Source: Dentipellis sp. KUC8613
Taxonomy: Eukaryota > Basidiomycota > Agaricomycetes > Russulales > Hericiaceae
Reading direction: 5' to 3'
Length of the DNA: 64,000 nt
NCBI GenBank assembly: GCA_002286715.1
Contig: NSJX01000033.1
Location: 124,001-188,000, forward strand
Part shown: one piece after another, positions 33,288 to 45,332 of the stretch
How positions within the stretch are numbered: position 1 is the first letter of the stretch
Layout: each line of letters opens with the position of its first letter
Notes under the pieces: model-generated
What the model saw: the letters and a program-made list of their open reading frames with translations, nothing else
Database searches by the model: none
What the model was told of the DNA's origin: nothing
Translations under genes and position numbers: made by a program

Positions 33288-35268
33288 ATGGACGCGGACT
33301 ACAAGGCTTCGAAAGAGGCCTTCGTCTCTGGCATGACGGGGTCGTCTGTGCTTCATGTCAACCTGATCTCAGCAGTGGCTCTGGCAAGTCTCGACAGTCC
33401 TAGCCATCTCTATGACATATTGATAGAATCTCATCAAGCAGGCTTCCATTGCCTTACACTCCGCCATTCGTACTCGCTTCCCTTCACCGTCGCAACTTCT
33501 TGCCTTTCCTGCCGAATGGCTTACCCTCGTTGCACCACTTATCCTTTCCATCACCCTCTTCGCCGACCATCCTACTGTCCTCATTCTCCTCTTGGTCGCT
33601 CCAACAGCCCTTCTCCTTCTCCTCATTCCTCCACGTGAATCCGGGACCCCGCTTCCCTCGAACTCACCACAAGCCTCACCATCCGTCCCAAGCCGCGTCC
33701 TGCGCACCAAAGGCGGAACCGATACACTATCAATCGCACCTCTCCCTGCGCTCAGTACATATCGTGCGCACATGATGCTCATGACTGTCCTCGGCATCCT
33801 CGCAGTCGACTTCCCTGTCTTCCCGCGCGCGCTTGCGAAATGTGAAACTTACGGCGTGTCAATCGTGCGTGCTTCTCGATTATCAATATTACATCGTGCT
33901 GATTGATTCGTGAGGATAGATGGACCTGGGTGTTGGGTCGTTTGTATTCAGCCAGGGCGTCGTCTCGGCAATCCCGCTTCTCAAGGATCCGCAATACCTC
34001 ACCTCATCGTCTATACCCAAAATCCAACGGACTCTCAAAAAATGTATACCTGTCCTTCTACTTGGTCTTGTGCGTGTGCTGCTCGTGAAAGGCACAGAAT
34101 ATCCCGTAAGACCATGTTCGCGCTTAAGCCCATCTAGTGCTGACCTTTATCGCAGGAGCATGTCACTGAGTACGGTGTGCACTGGAATTTCTTCCTTACA
34201 CTGGGGTTCATCCCGGTGCTGCAAGTTCTCCTGCATCCGTTCATCAGACACGTACCGATTTCCCTCATCGGGCTGCTGTTGGCACTGGGTAAGTTTGATC
34301 AAATTTCCGTTCGTATATCTGCTAAAACTACTATTCAGGGCAACAGCTGGTACTGTCGTCGGGCCTTCGGACCTTTGTATTCGATGCACCGCGAGTAGGT
34401 CTCATAAGCGCCAATAAAGAGGGCATCGTCTCCCTTCCTGGTAAGCGCGCTTTGGCCTCGTCCACGACTTTCCGTTGACTTTAGCTTACCAGGCTACCTC
34501 GCCATTCACCTCCTCGGGCTCTCAACTGGGACCTTCCTCTTGCCGCCTTCTCCTTCCTACTTCCGCCGGCGGCAGCGCGAGAGGCCTCTCAAGCGCCGAG
34601 ACAGCACCGTCTCCGACCTGCACACTGGGAAACCCGTCACTACGACTATCAGGCGCGAGAATGATAAGACAGCGATCGAGCTCTTCTCATACGCGTTCAT
34701 CTGGTGGACACTCTTCTTTGCGTGCCGTTACTTCCGCATCGATGACGGCGTCTCGCGGCGGCTTGTACGTCTATTGCCTGCATGCTCGGCGCCTATGCTA
34801 TTTATCTAATCTAACACGCACCCAGGTGAACCTGCAATACATCCTCTGGGTCTCAGCGTTCAACACGAGCTTCATCCTCGGCTACCTCACCTTGGATCTC
34901 GCCTTCTTCCCCTCCCCGCTCCTCAAGTCAGTATACTCGCCCACCTCGAAGCTGAAGGTGCCCGCAGAGACTGCGAGCGCGTCTGCGCTGCTCGCGCCCC
35001 CGCCTGCCGTGCAGGCGCCGCCCCTCCTCGAGGCGATCAACCGGAACGGGCTGCCGATCTTCCTGCTTGTGAGTTTGTCTTTACGTTGTTTTGACGGAAC
35101 TGCGATGCTGACAGGACATAGGCGAACATGGCGACCGGCGTGGTTAATTTGTCCATGGAGACGATGTACGCGTCGGATGCGGTCGCGATGGGCGTGTTGA
35201 CGCTGTATGCAGTCGCGGTATGTGCAGTTGCGTGGTGGACAAGGGATCGGAGGCTCTGGAAGCTCTGA
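33288..35268 (+). CDS. GWT1: GPI-inositol acyltransferase Gwt1/PIG-W
   Basis: Eight exons: 33288-33383, 33442-33864, 33920-34105, 34156-34288, 34339-34440, 34493-34764, 34826-35068, 35122-35268, giving 533 aa. The enzyme acylates the inositol of GlcN-PI in the ER during GPI-anchor synthesis. Family marks are [17 protein letters not shown] at the N-terminus, [58 protein letters not shown] and [19 protein letters not shown] near the end, with a dozen or so hydrophobic segments. The first intron appears to be GC-AG (CTG|GCAAGT...AAGCAG), which restores the frame exactly; the other introns are GT-AG. It flanks the accessory region and looks intact. Confidence 0.95.
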
Positions 35269-35662
35269 GCCAGGGAGTGAAACGAGGACAAACTGACTTG
35301 ATGCTCCAGCGCTCGTTGGTCGCGACCACACTGTCAGTGTCCTGGCTCGAAGTGGAAGTCCTCCTGCTCTGTTGGGGTAGGCGTTCCACGTATGCCGGCA
35401 ACTTCCGTCACCGCTGTATCATGCACGTATACTAAGGGTGTACGGGATAGTATGTGATATTCTACTCGCGATGTTGAGACTAGCCAAGCGTATAAATACA
35501 GGACCAAGTATTCAGCGTTTCCCTGTGTGTGTAATTTGGGATTTCACACCCATTTGCGGAGATATAAGCGCCTGAGCTATCTTAACCTCTAGTTCTGTAC
35601 CAGTATGGACCATGTCGACTAGTCGCAAACGACTACGAAAGTCCAAGTCCAACGCTATATCA
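35269..35662. other. convergent 3' flanks
   Basis: Between the stops of GWT1 (plus) and the calcium uniporter gene (minus); no feature recognised. Confidence 0.55.
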
Positions 35663-37135
35663 CTATGACCGAGGACCACGTCCATCTATGTCCCTGTCCG
35701 CGTCCTCTTCTCCCTCTGAGTCTTCCTCCATCTCAATTTCATCCCGCTCCTCATCCTCTGCATCTATCTCTTTCTTCTCCTGCGCGTCCTTCCTCTCGTC
35801 CTCCTTCTCGCGCGACCTAGCTCCTCCTTCGTCATAGTCTCTCCGAATGCCCTCTACCTCACCCTCAAGCCGCCGGACCTCGTGCTTCACATCATGATAG
35901 CGCTCCATGTCGAGCCCGCGTGCGCGGTACAGCGCGTGTCGCCGCGCAGCAACCGAATGCGAAAGGATGGAAGAGTACGAGACCTCGCGCCCGCGGTAGA
36001 GAAACCATAGATACCCCACAATGACAGTGGAGAGACCGGAGAGGTATGTGATAGGCTCCATGACGTCCCTGCCCCCTTACCATCAGCTAAATTGTCTTTG
36101 AACAATCAAGAGAGAGCTGCGCTCACCATCCGTAGTCCCAGAACGTCAGCCGCGCGACGGTCCCCCAATAGACCACGAGTGCCGCGAACCCGCCCACCGC
36201 GACCCTCCGCGCCCCGCGATGCGCAAGCTGATCGCACTCGCGCTTCAGCGTATTCATGCCCTCGAGCTCCCCGAGGAGTCGGTCCAGCCGCGCACGCAGG
36301 AAGCGTGTGCGTGCGGCGAAGGTGGGCACCTGGACCGTAATGAGCACCTCTGAGCGGGCGTCGGCGGGTGTCGTCGGCGCGGGCGCAATGCGGATCGTGA
36401 ACTCGGCGGCACGCGCGGCGTCGCGGATGAAGTCGCCGACGTCAGTGCTTGGGCTCCATTGGTAGACGCTGTGGTGCCCACGATGCGCGCCGGCGCTGCG
36501 GAAGGTGACGTCGGGCGCGGGGTCAGTGGGCGGGAGGGAGGCGAGAATGAGCCGCGTGACGTGCGTGAGGGGCTGGGCGGGGTGCAGCAGAAAGACGGTG
36601 GGTGGGGATGAGGAGCCGTCGGAGCCAATTTGAGAGAGGGGGATGACAAGCTTGAATAGATGGGAGGACGTTGGGAGGAGTTTACCTAGTGGGCCGTATT
36701 AGTCCACTCGAGGACGATCTCCTGTTTGGACGCGCCGCGGCGTTTGGTCTCCAAAAGATAGGACTCACCTTTCTCTTCAGAAATGCCTTCGAAGTCCTCT
36801 TGTGTGCCTGTGCCATTCACTGCTGACTCTGCAGCGTCGATGCCCTTGTCGTCCCACTTCGTTGAGGGCGTCGCATCAGCTAGGAACCGCGCATGTGCAG
36901 CAGAGACATTCTCGGCTACCGAGTCTATTGCGATATTCGACAGCGGGCCATGCTGGGACGCGAATCGGCGGATGTACGGCGAGACGATGATCGCGTGACG
37001 ATGCCCGCTTGGGTGTAACGATGGACATGAGGTCACTAGATGACCTGGTATGGAAATTCGCTTTGGGAGATAATTCTGACAGCGCGTGAGATGGGTATGG
37101 ATATACAGAAAGAGACGAGGGGATGAAGAAAACAT
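35663..37135 (-). CDS. mitochondrial calcium uniporter pore subunit
   Basis: Three exons, 36769-37135, 36127-36685 and 35663-36068, give 443 aa. The pore signature WDVMEPITYL (about residues 309-318) matches the W-D-x-M-E-P selectivity motif of MCU proteins. It lies between two hydrophobic segments (about 283-305, GGFAALVVYWGTVARLTFW; and 316-334, GLSTVIVGYLWFLYRG). The N-terminal 40-50 residues are basic and hydroxylated (MFSSSPRLFLYIHTHLTRCQ), as expected of a mitochondrial presequence. A coiled coil (about 270-285) precedes the first membrane segment and an acidic/coiled tail follows the second. The protein imports calcium into the matrix. The start at 37135 was chosen for the presequence; 37246 is an in-frame alternative. 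Confidence 0.93.
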
Positions 37136-37776
37136 GTCGAAGCAAGACAACAGACCGTTTGTTAGGATTCCTATAGAATTTGAAGCTATGGAGTACTGCA
37201 CGTCATTGACTGTTGATCTGGAGCTCCGTGAAATAAGCGCCTCCATTGCCTTTGTAGAAAGAGCAAATTTCGTGCTGAAGTCGTTTCATAGGTTTCGTGT
37301 CGTCCTGTAGCGTAGGGACAGAGCGGGTTGTGCATGGTGGATAGGCTGGTCAAGCTGTTGCAAGGATCTGATCAGCTTCAAAAGCGCGCAACACAAACCT
37401 TATCTTATCTTATCTTTGCCGCCGGCATCCTAACGCGCCTGCTCGGTGACTCGACATCTACTCCATGAACTCAGTTCCTCTCCCTCAAGTAGTTCTAAGC
37501 ATCGTCTCATTTTCGAACCTCATGGTATCTTGCTACCTGCTTACTTCTCTTCTACAAAAATTTCCGAGGGATCCCGTCTTACGTCGTTTTACAGCCAGGT
37601 GACGTCTAAATATAGGCCCTATCGCACTTCGATAAGTATGTCGGACGAGTCTCCGAAAACATCATGCAACATGTGGAAGCGAAACATACCATATAATTCT
37701 CCGACATCATATTGGACCCTGTCCATTTGCCTTTGACCTGCTCCCCACCTTCTGCAGGTGAGTAGCTATCGAGACG
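37136..37776. other. divergent promoter region of the uniporter and MFS genes
   Basis: It contains the GATA-motif cluster described separately. A plus-strand open frame (37446-37736) has no domain and is taken as leader or spacer. Confidence 0.5.
37401..37415 (-). promoter_or_regulatory. triple GATA-factor motif
   Basis: Three contiguous TTATC units (GATAA on the minus strand) form a perfect 15 bp tandem. GATAA is the core site of fungal GATA factors controlling nitrogen or iron genes. It is 362 bp upstream of the MFS start and 266 bp upstream of the uniporter start, so either could be the target. Binding is inferred. Confidence 0.5.
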
Positions 37777-40367
37777 ATGCTGACGACAGGTCTCTCAATG
37801 AACGCAGCTGGGAGAGCCTCGACAACAGAAATCACGAAACAACCTTCGGAAGAGATATGCCTCGAGAAAATTGTATCTACTTCTCCCGCGGACTACCACG
37901 GACTTGACCTTGAGGCAGCTCCCGAACTCGCCGCCCAGGGTGAACGACCCAGCAGCCCCGACGACCACAAATCGACTTCGGAAACCGCTATCGAGACTGG
38001 CCATGCATCCCCGGCATCGTCCTCGGTCCCCCAACTCACAGATCAGACGAACCTCCTGCCCTTTCGCAAGGTCGTATCCGTCTTTGCCGGCCTCGCAGTC
38101 TGTCTAGTAGTTTCGACGCTGGACCAGACACTCGTCGCTACTGCTCTTCCAAGCATATCATCTGCATTTCATGCCGGTCCGTCTTCCGCTCTTTAGTCCA
38201 CCACCTGATTTTCATATTATTGCATCAAACAAGGCTCCGTTGCGTCTTTCATCCCATCGACCTATCTCCTGACCTCAACGGCTTTCCAGCCTCTCTATGG
38301 TCGATTCTCGGACATATTCGGACGGAAGACGACCCTCTGCATGGCCATGGGTGTCTTCATGCTCGGGAACCTCGCAGCCGGCTTCTCGCGCAATGTCACC
38401 GAGCTCATCGTCTTCCGCGGCATCGCGGGCGCGGGCGGCGGCGGCATCCCCTCGATGGCGCAGATTATCATGTCCGATGTCGTGACATTGCGAGACAGGT
38501 ACGCCTGTGGTCTTCCGTTCCGCTCGATCGACATCTCTGAGTTATGCATATCCAGGGGCAAATATCAAGGGATTATCGGAGTTGTCATTGCCCTCGGCTT
38601 TGGAATCGGACCGCTGATCGGTGGCGTCCTGAGCGAGAAGGTCTCCTGGCGCGTGAGTCCTGTCGCTATCCTCATAACACAGAAGTCTCCAGAAAAACAA
38701 TCTGATCCAAATCGCCGCAGTGGTGCTGCTGGGTAACCCTTCCAATATCAGCGTGTGGCATCGTAGTCACTACGTACATTCTCCCCCTCAGAAGCGTTGA
38801 AGGTGATATTAAAAGGTTTGCGCTTTCTGCCTCCCACAGCTTCATTACTGTACAAATCTCTCTAGGAAGCTTCTCGCAGTCGATTATGTCGGCGCAGCGC
38901 TCACACTGTGCGGCTGCACGCTTATCATGCTCCCGTTGATCTGGGTATGACCCCCTCCATTTGAGTAGACTCATGCATTTCGATATTGACACGATGTCCA
39001 AAAGGGCGGTATCACGTTTCCGTGGAGCTCTGCAGTCGTGCTTGCCTCTCTTCTCACTGGAGTCTTCCTCGTTGCAGTTTTTTGCTTCTGGGAATGGAAG
39101 GGCGCGCGGCTGCCGATCGTTCCAAGTGCGTCTACAAGCCCATGTCGCGCTGTTCACATGTTAAATCGACCTATATTACAGTGTACATATTCAAGCACGT
39201 CACTGTTACTGGCGTTTACATCACGATGTTCGTGAAGTGCGTGCTGCTCGTTTCTCCCATTGCCCTTTGGCCCGTTATCCTTCACACTTCCTTCAAATAG
39301 CGGCTTCATCTTCAACTCCTCTCTATACTACCTCCCCCAGTTCTTTCAAGTCGCACTCGGGTATTCGCCTATCCGATCCGGTGTTTTCCTTCTACCTGTT
39401 CTCGTCTCACAGACCCTTGCAAGTTTCGTGTCTGTAAGCGTCCAACGGACTTGACCTTGCAGACTCGCATCCTGATTGCGATTTTTTTTATCCTTGAAGG
39501 GCGTAATCGTCTCGCGCACGGGTCGTTATCGCGTACGTCTTGCTTCTTCTCAGCGATTACACTTTCTAGCTATTGAAATATTGATACGTTGCGGCCTGAA
39601 CTAGACTATCATCTACGTCGGCTTCGCCGTTTGGACCATTGGCTGCGGCCTTCTCTCCACCGTGAATGCGTCCACCAAAAAAGCGATTCCAGTCGTATAC
39701 ATGCTTCTAGCAGGTATCGGTGCTGGACAGGTGAGCGTCCCCGATAGGCTGTCGATGTATCCCAAAGCTTATTTGGGCTCTGGTTAGACTCTCCAAACGA
39801 CCACTGTCGCAGCACAGGCTAGTGTCTCACGCCGCGATATGGCAGTCGTGACTGCGGTGCGAAACGTACGTCCCCCTCTTGCTCGAATTTCCTGTGAAAT
39901 GTCTAGAAATCTAACTGTACGATAGTTCGTACGACTGCTCGGCGGCACGTTGTCCCTGGCAATCGGCAGCACCATCATGTAAGTTTGAAAACCCTCATTC
40001 GTATTCTTCATCTAACCAGCTATGAATCTACGCGAACAGAAACAACTCACTGCGCTCCAAAATGGTCTCTCTCGGCCTCGCCAGTTCCACCATCGACTCT
40101 ATCATCTCCGACCCAACCTCTCTTCATCCCCTTCTCACCCCCGGGAACAGCACCCTCTCCGACAGCGTCTCCCCCGCTACGGCACATGCGATCCTCGCGG
40201 GCTACACATCTGGCTACCGCATCGTGTTCGTGCTGAACGCGTCGCTCGCGGCGATGTGTGTGGTCGTGGCGGCTGTGATGATCCATCACAAGGAGCTGAC
40301 GCGGGCGGATGATGCGGAGATGAGGAGGCGTGCGAGGGAGAGGTTGGCTCAAGATGAGAAGAAGTGA
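37777..40367 (+). CDS. MFS drug:H+ antiporter (DHA2-like)
   Basis: A multi-exon gene (about thirteen short exons) whose pieces assemble into one transporter. A ~95 aa acidic N-terminus is followed by KVVSVFAGLAVCLVVSTLDQT and ALPSISSAF, the classic first helix of DHA2 exporters. The motif A loop GRFSDIFGRK, the VFRGIAGAGGGGIPSMAQII block, GFGIGPLIGGVLSEKVSWR (motif C) and VGYSP-like SALGYSPIRSGVFLLP follow. The last exons carry ASVSRRDMAVVTAVRNFVRLLGG and end QDEKK. Such proteins export toxic compounds or basic amino acids at the plasma or vacuolar membrane; the substrate cannot be told. Splice boundaries in the middle were not all verified. A decayed fragment of a related gene lies at 47755-48075. 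Confidence 0.85.
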
Positions 40368-40565
40368 TCGGAAAGGACTATTTAGACTAGATTATTTACA
40401 TCGAGTCCGTTTCTTTCTTTCAACCGAGGCCATAATTACTGATTCGAACCAGATGACAACTAGACTTACGTAGGTATCAGGAAAGCGAGGCGAAGATAGC
40501 AATTGAGACGCTGTTATGCGAAACTCGATATACGTTACTTGTCTCTGTCGTGAAAAGTCCTGCAA

Positions 40566-43500
40566 TCATTTGGAGATGGGGAAATGTATTATGGTTAGTC
40601 GGCCTCCTAACCCCCCAATCGCTATCTTGTTATCGTATGTCTTGTAGCGCAGGGTGCCAGAGCGTAAATTCTCAGGCAGGCGACATACTCTCCGGTGATC
40701 TTTGTCAGTGACCCATCCACCCGTGTCCACGTGATAACCGCCGTACGCTCCGCCGTCGCCGCTCGGGGTAAGAATGTTTGATTGGGACGAAATATTATAT
40801 ATTCCATGATTGGTGAGCAGCTGAGATCCGTCTGGTGAAAAGCATAGATTCGTCATGTCCCCATGAACATTGATGTGTCGCAGTTGAGCCCGAGTATTGA
40901 CGTCAAAGACAAGAATAAACCAGATATTGCCTTCCGCGGCACTGACCAGCAGAAGTGACTCGTCAGGCGAAAATGCAAGCTGCGATGCACATGCATCGGT
41001 GCCACCGGAAGCTGTGGTTGAAGATGCATTGCTTTCCATATAAAAGGAGTGAGTGTGTTGAGAGTCTCCCAGAGGCACCGAAAATTCACAAATGCAGATA
41101 CCCTTGCGGAGTTCATAGGGAGCAGACGCGGCAAATCTACGTCCACATCCAACATTCCATATTTTGTTCCTGGAGCTATGTCGGAATTCGCAAAGGGTGT
41201 TGGGTGTGGTTCCATGAGCAGAGGCTGTCTCATACACGACCGTCGAACTATCTTCCAAGCCAAGAGCGATGTGGGAGGCATCAAAAGAGAATGCGGCCGA
41301 TTGCACGCCCACCTGGGGAGAATAGCCCTCGAGAGACCAAGTATGTTGTGGATTGAAAGTGGCAAGGTACTTCTTATCGGCACTCGTGTCCGTCTCGTCC
41401 TGGCCGTACATGATCGCAGTCCCGTTCTGTAATCCCCATAACAAAAGGGTGCTATCAGGAGAGAATGCCAAGCAAAGGCCCCACGTATCATGTTTATGCG
41501 ATCCCAGGAGCTCTCCACTGTTTGAATTCCAGATGAGGGCCTGCTGGTCGTATCCGGTGGACGTCACCTGCTTGCCATCAGGGGAAAATCTGATAGCCAA
41601 GATGGTTGACCCGGAAATGTGGTTGACTGCAGGCGGTAAGGCGGCACGTTCCTTCGGATTGTATACACTTTCGACACTCCAAATCATGATAGTAGCCCAG
41701 TGACAGGACACAAAGCGATTGTTGTCGGAGGAAAATGTGAGCAAATCAACCGACTGTTCGTGGCCTTCAAAGACTCCTACAAGTCTTCCTTTACCGCCAG
41801 TGCCATGGCCTGCGCGAATGTCCCACACGCGAATGTTTGCATCGTCGCACATGTGGACAAGATTCTGTTTTCGATGGCCGATTACAATGTGATTACCATC
41901 CACAGAATAAGCTATGGTTTCAGCATAGCCGACGTCGGGGTAAACTCGGCCATTGAAACTTGAGCCTCGTTCAGGAATAATGATGTTGTAAGTTGTACCG
42001 TCGAGAGCGAAAATCTTGATATTAGGGCTGTCTTGGAAGGCACAGGCAATAGTATCACCAGTAGGTGACCATGCAATGCAGACAATACCAGTACTCTCAC
42101 CAGATGCAAAGATACGACAAGCTTCATTGCCCATTGCGAACATGTAAGTCATGAGTTGACCGCGTTTCGTCCCGACAGCAACTATGGATTCCTTCGGTGA
42201 AGTTGCCAAGCAGGTATATTGCCCACCATCGGGATTGGGGTGCTCGACATAAAGATGATATTTCAACTCAGTCGGGCGCAAGAACCTTTCCAAGTCGGTA
42301 TCGCTTGACGCATCTGTCTCCGTTCGCTTTAGAAGGCATAGCGTAGACCCATTTTCGTTCACTATAGCCAGAGAGTCGTCGACATGGGAAAAGGCCATGA
42401 AACTACATGTTTGGCCAATATGGTGTTCCTGAAAATGTCCCTGACTGAGGTTCTTGGTCCATAGCCGAACAACGCCATCCCGGGACCCAGACCAGAGTTG
42501 ATCATTTGAGGAAAATGTGACAGTTACAATCTGTGAGGGATGTTTGTCCAAAGTTGACTGCAAAGCCCCGGTTGATATGTTCCACAGTAAGAGGCTACCG
42601 TCACTGGTACCGCAGGCCAATGTACTTGAGTCTGCAGAGACAGCGATACATGTCACGGTCCGCTCCGGGTCTCCAGGGATCTGGATGCAACGAAGGCAAT
42701 TATTCCACTGATTGTCAACCCCGGTCACAACTGTCACTTCTTCAGAGATATCGTGATGATATGTTTGGTAAATCAGGCTTTGTTTCGGAGCAAAGGGCAG
42801 TGCCGATTTATAGACCTGTGAGACAGAATCGCGGATGGTGTCATAGAATTCAAATACCAGGCGTTCAGCATCCGCCAGCAGCACTCTTGACGGAACATCC
42901 AAAGCCAATGGTATCTAGAATACAAGTCAAGAGTTGTTGAAGATCGAACCGTAAAATATGGGCTTACTGCATTTTTCGCCTTCATGAGCATCGGGACTGC
43001 TTTGTCTAGCTTATTCATGACGCTGAGTACATCGATCCACCTGAGCAAGCGTGCGACGGAGAATTGTTGGATACCTTCTACCAATTCCGGGTGTCCGAGC
43101 AGACCGTTTGCTTGAGCAACTGCTTGAATATGATCTGCCCAATGGAGGCATGCATACTCAACAGCAGGGGACATATTTCGTTTACAATGCTTTGAGAGAT
43201 CCTCGATATCGTTATAGTCCTGGTTCGGTTTCAACTCAAAGATATTGCGACGTGTCAAAAATTCTTCCATGATACGAAGGCAACAGCGAGCAAGATCGGC
43301 GTGATACACAGGAGGATCCACAAAGAAATCACAGTGAGCTCTTGACTTTGATTGAACGTGATCGGCGAACGAGGCATGCAGAGCACGAACAGGCTTGACG
43401 TCGTCTTCCGGTATATCAATCACTGAGCGCATATGCGTCAGCAACGTCCTAATATCAGAGAAGCTCAGCTGAAGCAACTCTGCCAGGCTGTGTTTCGGGA

Positions 43501-45332
43501 GAGGGAAGTATAAGAGGACAATTGCGGCGATAACACGGAGAAAGAGAGCTCTTTTCTTTACAGCTTTAGAATCTGCCTCTCGCTTGAATGCACCTAGTAA
43601 TACAGTCTTGTATAGGTCATCGAGCTGGGACAAGCATGATTCCCCACCGTCAGTGGTGGAAGAGGGATCAGATGATAGCCTGTCAATGAGGCATGCCGGA
43701 GAATCGTAGGTTGAGTTGCCAAGATAATTGCAGAATAATGAAGCAAAGACAAAGAGCTGGCCGGATGCGGCTACAATCGTTTTGATGTGCTGTTTTCGAG
43801 GGAAAGAAAGCGAGACAGTGCCAGTTCCTGAGCGTTCTCGTGCAAGCTCCTCGAGTCTGTATTGAACAAACAATGTTATGTCTCGATCGACAGTCGCGCT
43901 GTCTATATTGTGAAGGTAAATGACATTCCGGAAAGAACTTGTTCCCTTGTGACCAAAAGTGCCAGTGATTCCACTCTCTGGGCGACTGGTCACGAAGAAT
44001 TTGAGACTTGCATCGCGGAGCTCTTGGGCGTGATGTAGAAGTACCTGGATAATGGGAGATTTGTATACATTATTGTCGACACACTCATCTAGTGCATCAA
44101 TAATGACGACTCGACTCTTCGGAGGCCTGTGGATGTTGAGCAAAGGTCGGAGGATGAGTTCGCGGAACTGGGTCTCGAGAGCGCCAGTCCCTGATCTGGC
44201 AGAGTGGGTTTCAAAAATCTCGAGAATCGCCGCATAGTAATCGGGTATCTTTTCACAGAGCTGATAAGCAATGGAAGGGAAGATACGCTTCAGGTCTCGA
44301 GTCTCTTCGAAGTCACGGGAACAGAAGAAGCTAGCGTTAGGCAACTCGTCCTTGATGGCATGTTTGACCAAGCTCATAGAGATAGTGGTCTTTCCTGTTC
44401 CTGCCATCCCATTCAGCCAGAAGATCGGGAGGTCCTCACGGTTACTCATCCATCCCTCTATCGATTGGAGAACATCAACGCGAGTTCCCTCCAAGCAATG
44501 TATCCGGCCGCTTTCCACGACGTTCTTGTATGTTGCCCTTTCACTAGGATGTAAGTCTTCGAGTCGACGCATGTCAACTGAGATCAATGAGCGATGAGCA
44601 TTATCAGTCACCGCGTTGCAAGACATACCGATTTCCTAAAGGTATGTATCACAAATTCAGTAATGAAAGCGGGCTTCGATTTACAGGATCACGCTGTTCA
44701 CCTTCACAGATGTATGAACTTCCCGTCCCAACTCGAGCTGGTAATTGTCGATGACGTCCCTGATCTGACGCATGTAACTTTCGATGCGAGCTTTGTTCAC
44801 AGCGCCGCTCACAAAACGCGCAAGAAGCCCTTGTGCGTTCAAGCGCTTGATCTCTCGGTTTATGGTGTCTAGACGCCTGTCAAATGATCAGTGTCGGGTC
44901 GAAAGGGAGCGTGACCGGGTTCTAATCATTGCCGTCTCTCACCTCATTACGACTTGCCTTCGTTCAGTCTCGCGATGATCATGCTCTGCGACACGCAGCT
45001 GGAATTGACGGTCGAGCACGTTGAGCTTGAAAATGAGGTCGTCTAGACTGTCCTTGACGTCATGCATATCCTTGAGACGGGTTCATTACTGCAATGTTCG
45101 CAGAGATAGAGATACTGAAATAACGTACACCTGTCATTTCTACCATCTTGGTGAGGGAGCCGACTACTGCTTTTGCGGGCGGAAAGACCTCTGTTGCTAT
45201 AACAGCGAACCCAAGAAGAGTCTTGAGGGAGGCATATGTCTGGCAGAAACAGCCTGACGTATGTTCTTCGGCATCCATATCTGCAGTATTGGAATCGGGT
45301 GCTGGAGGAAGATGTGAGAGGGTATTTGGCAT
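40566..45332 (-). CDS. NLR: coiled-coil, NACHT and WD40 repeats
   Basis: Five exons: 45129-45332, 44943-45070, 44708-44876, 42968-44635, 40566-42914, giving 1,505 aa in a closed frame. Residues 1-167 form a helical N-terminal region with a coiled coil (DSLDDLIFKLNVLDRQFQLR). The NACHT NTPase follows, with Walker A GMAGTGKTT (about 243-251) and Walker B VVIIDALDEC (about 343-352), and then a winged-helix/helical region. From about residue 760 there are about ten WD40-type units (for example TLACGTSDGSLLLWNISTG, FSPDGKQVTSTGYDQQALIW). The architecture matches fungal STAND/NLR proteins of the NWD kind, which sense non-self and trigger incompatibility or cell death; the trigger here is unknown. 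The WD units are diverged rather than near-identical. It appears intact and expressed-like. Confidence 0.92.
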
